Notes under the pieces: model-generated | The model's database searches: none | Seen by the model: only the letters and a program-made list of their open reading frames with translations | What the model was told of the DNA's origin: nothing | DNA from: an uncultured Clostridium sp. | Lineage (GTDB): Bacteria; Bacillota; Clostridia; TANB77; CAG-508 | Assembly: GCA_900553685.1 (NCBI GenBank) | Contig: USEI01000037.1 | Coordinates: forward strand, 1-6,306 | Direction: 5' to 3' | Length of the DNA stretch: 6,306 bases | Program-made: the position numbers and the translations under genes | Shown here: one piece after another, positions 6,179 to 6,306 of the stretch | Position numbering within the stretch: the first letter of the stretch is position 1 | Layout of the letters: each line of letters opens with the position of its first letter

Positions 6179-6306
6179 AGCTATCTCTACTGTAATATAA
6201 TTTTCTGATTCATTATAATAGTCTAGACTTCCATTAAATTCTTTTTTGTGTATATAGGTTTAAAATAGATATGTCACAAGAAAATTGAAAATAAAATATT
6301 GAAAAG

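Noticed and set aside
6251..6279. Possible promoter TTGTGA-17-TATATA upstream of the unrecognised gene
   Set aside because: The spacing is right but both boxes are imperfect, and the region may itself be a remnant of coding sequence. It is too weak to list.
1..6306. CRISPR arrays, tRNA/rRNA genes, insertion sequences, long direct repeats
   Set aside because: I looked for repeated units, tRNA-like GC-rich cloverleaf segments and transposase-like frames and saw none. Coding density leaves no gap above about 100 bp.

Overview
The window is very AT-rich and its codons favour A/T endings (TTA, AGA, AAA). It reads with the standard bacterial code and has strong AGGAGG-type ribosome binding sites. 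This points to a low-GC Firmicute, probably of the Clostridia or a related gut lineage; I cannot name the species. Every gene I can support is on the minus strand, so the window reads from right to left.

Layout in transcription order: (1) 6178-5957, end of an unrecognised gene, possibly 5'-truncated. (2) 5940-5896, a dyad that may be the terminator of that gene, overlapping a near-consensus promoter (TTGAAA, 17 bp, TATAAT). (3) 5856-5656, a 66-residue two-helix membrane protein. (4) 5631-5473, a 52-residue DUF4177-like protein. (5) 5383-3767, a membrane-tethered solute-binding-protein (SBP) domain fused to a von Willebrand A (VWA) domain. (6) 3718-3098, an XpaC-like membrane protein. (7) 3081-2017, a second membrane-tethered SBP without VWA. 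(8) 1989-874, a TelA-family protein. (9) 818-129, a two-helix membrane protein with a possible YcxB/PH-like cytoplasmic domain. (10) 106 to the left edge, the start of a flavodoxin-like protein. Gaps from gene 3 to gene 10 are about 16 to 90 bp and I see no convincing terminator among them, so a single operon is the simplest reading.

How the parts may work together (inference): XpaC and TelA are a known pair in Firmicutes, linked to tellurite/toxic-anion and envelope-stress phenotypes but without a settled mechanism. Here they sit with two related SBP modules that have neither a lipobox nor a permease or ATPase gene beside them. Charge patterns place both SBP modules and the VWA domain outside the membrane. 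They place the XpaC helical domain, the YcxB-like domain and TelA inside. The set looks more like a membrane-spanning sensing or envelope-organising complex than a transporter. The fusion protein, the paired SBPs and the small proteins at the operon head are the most interesting parts.
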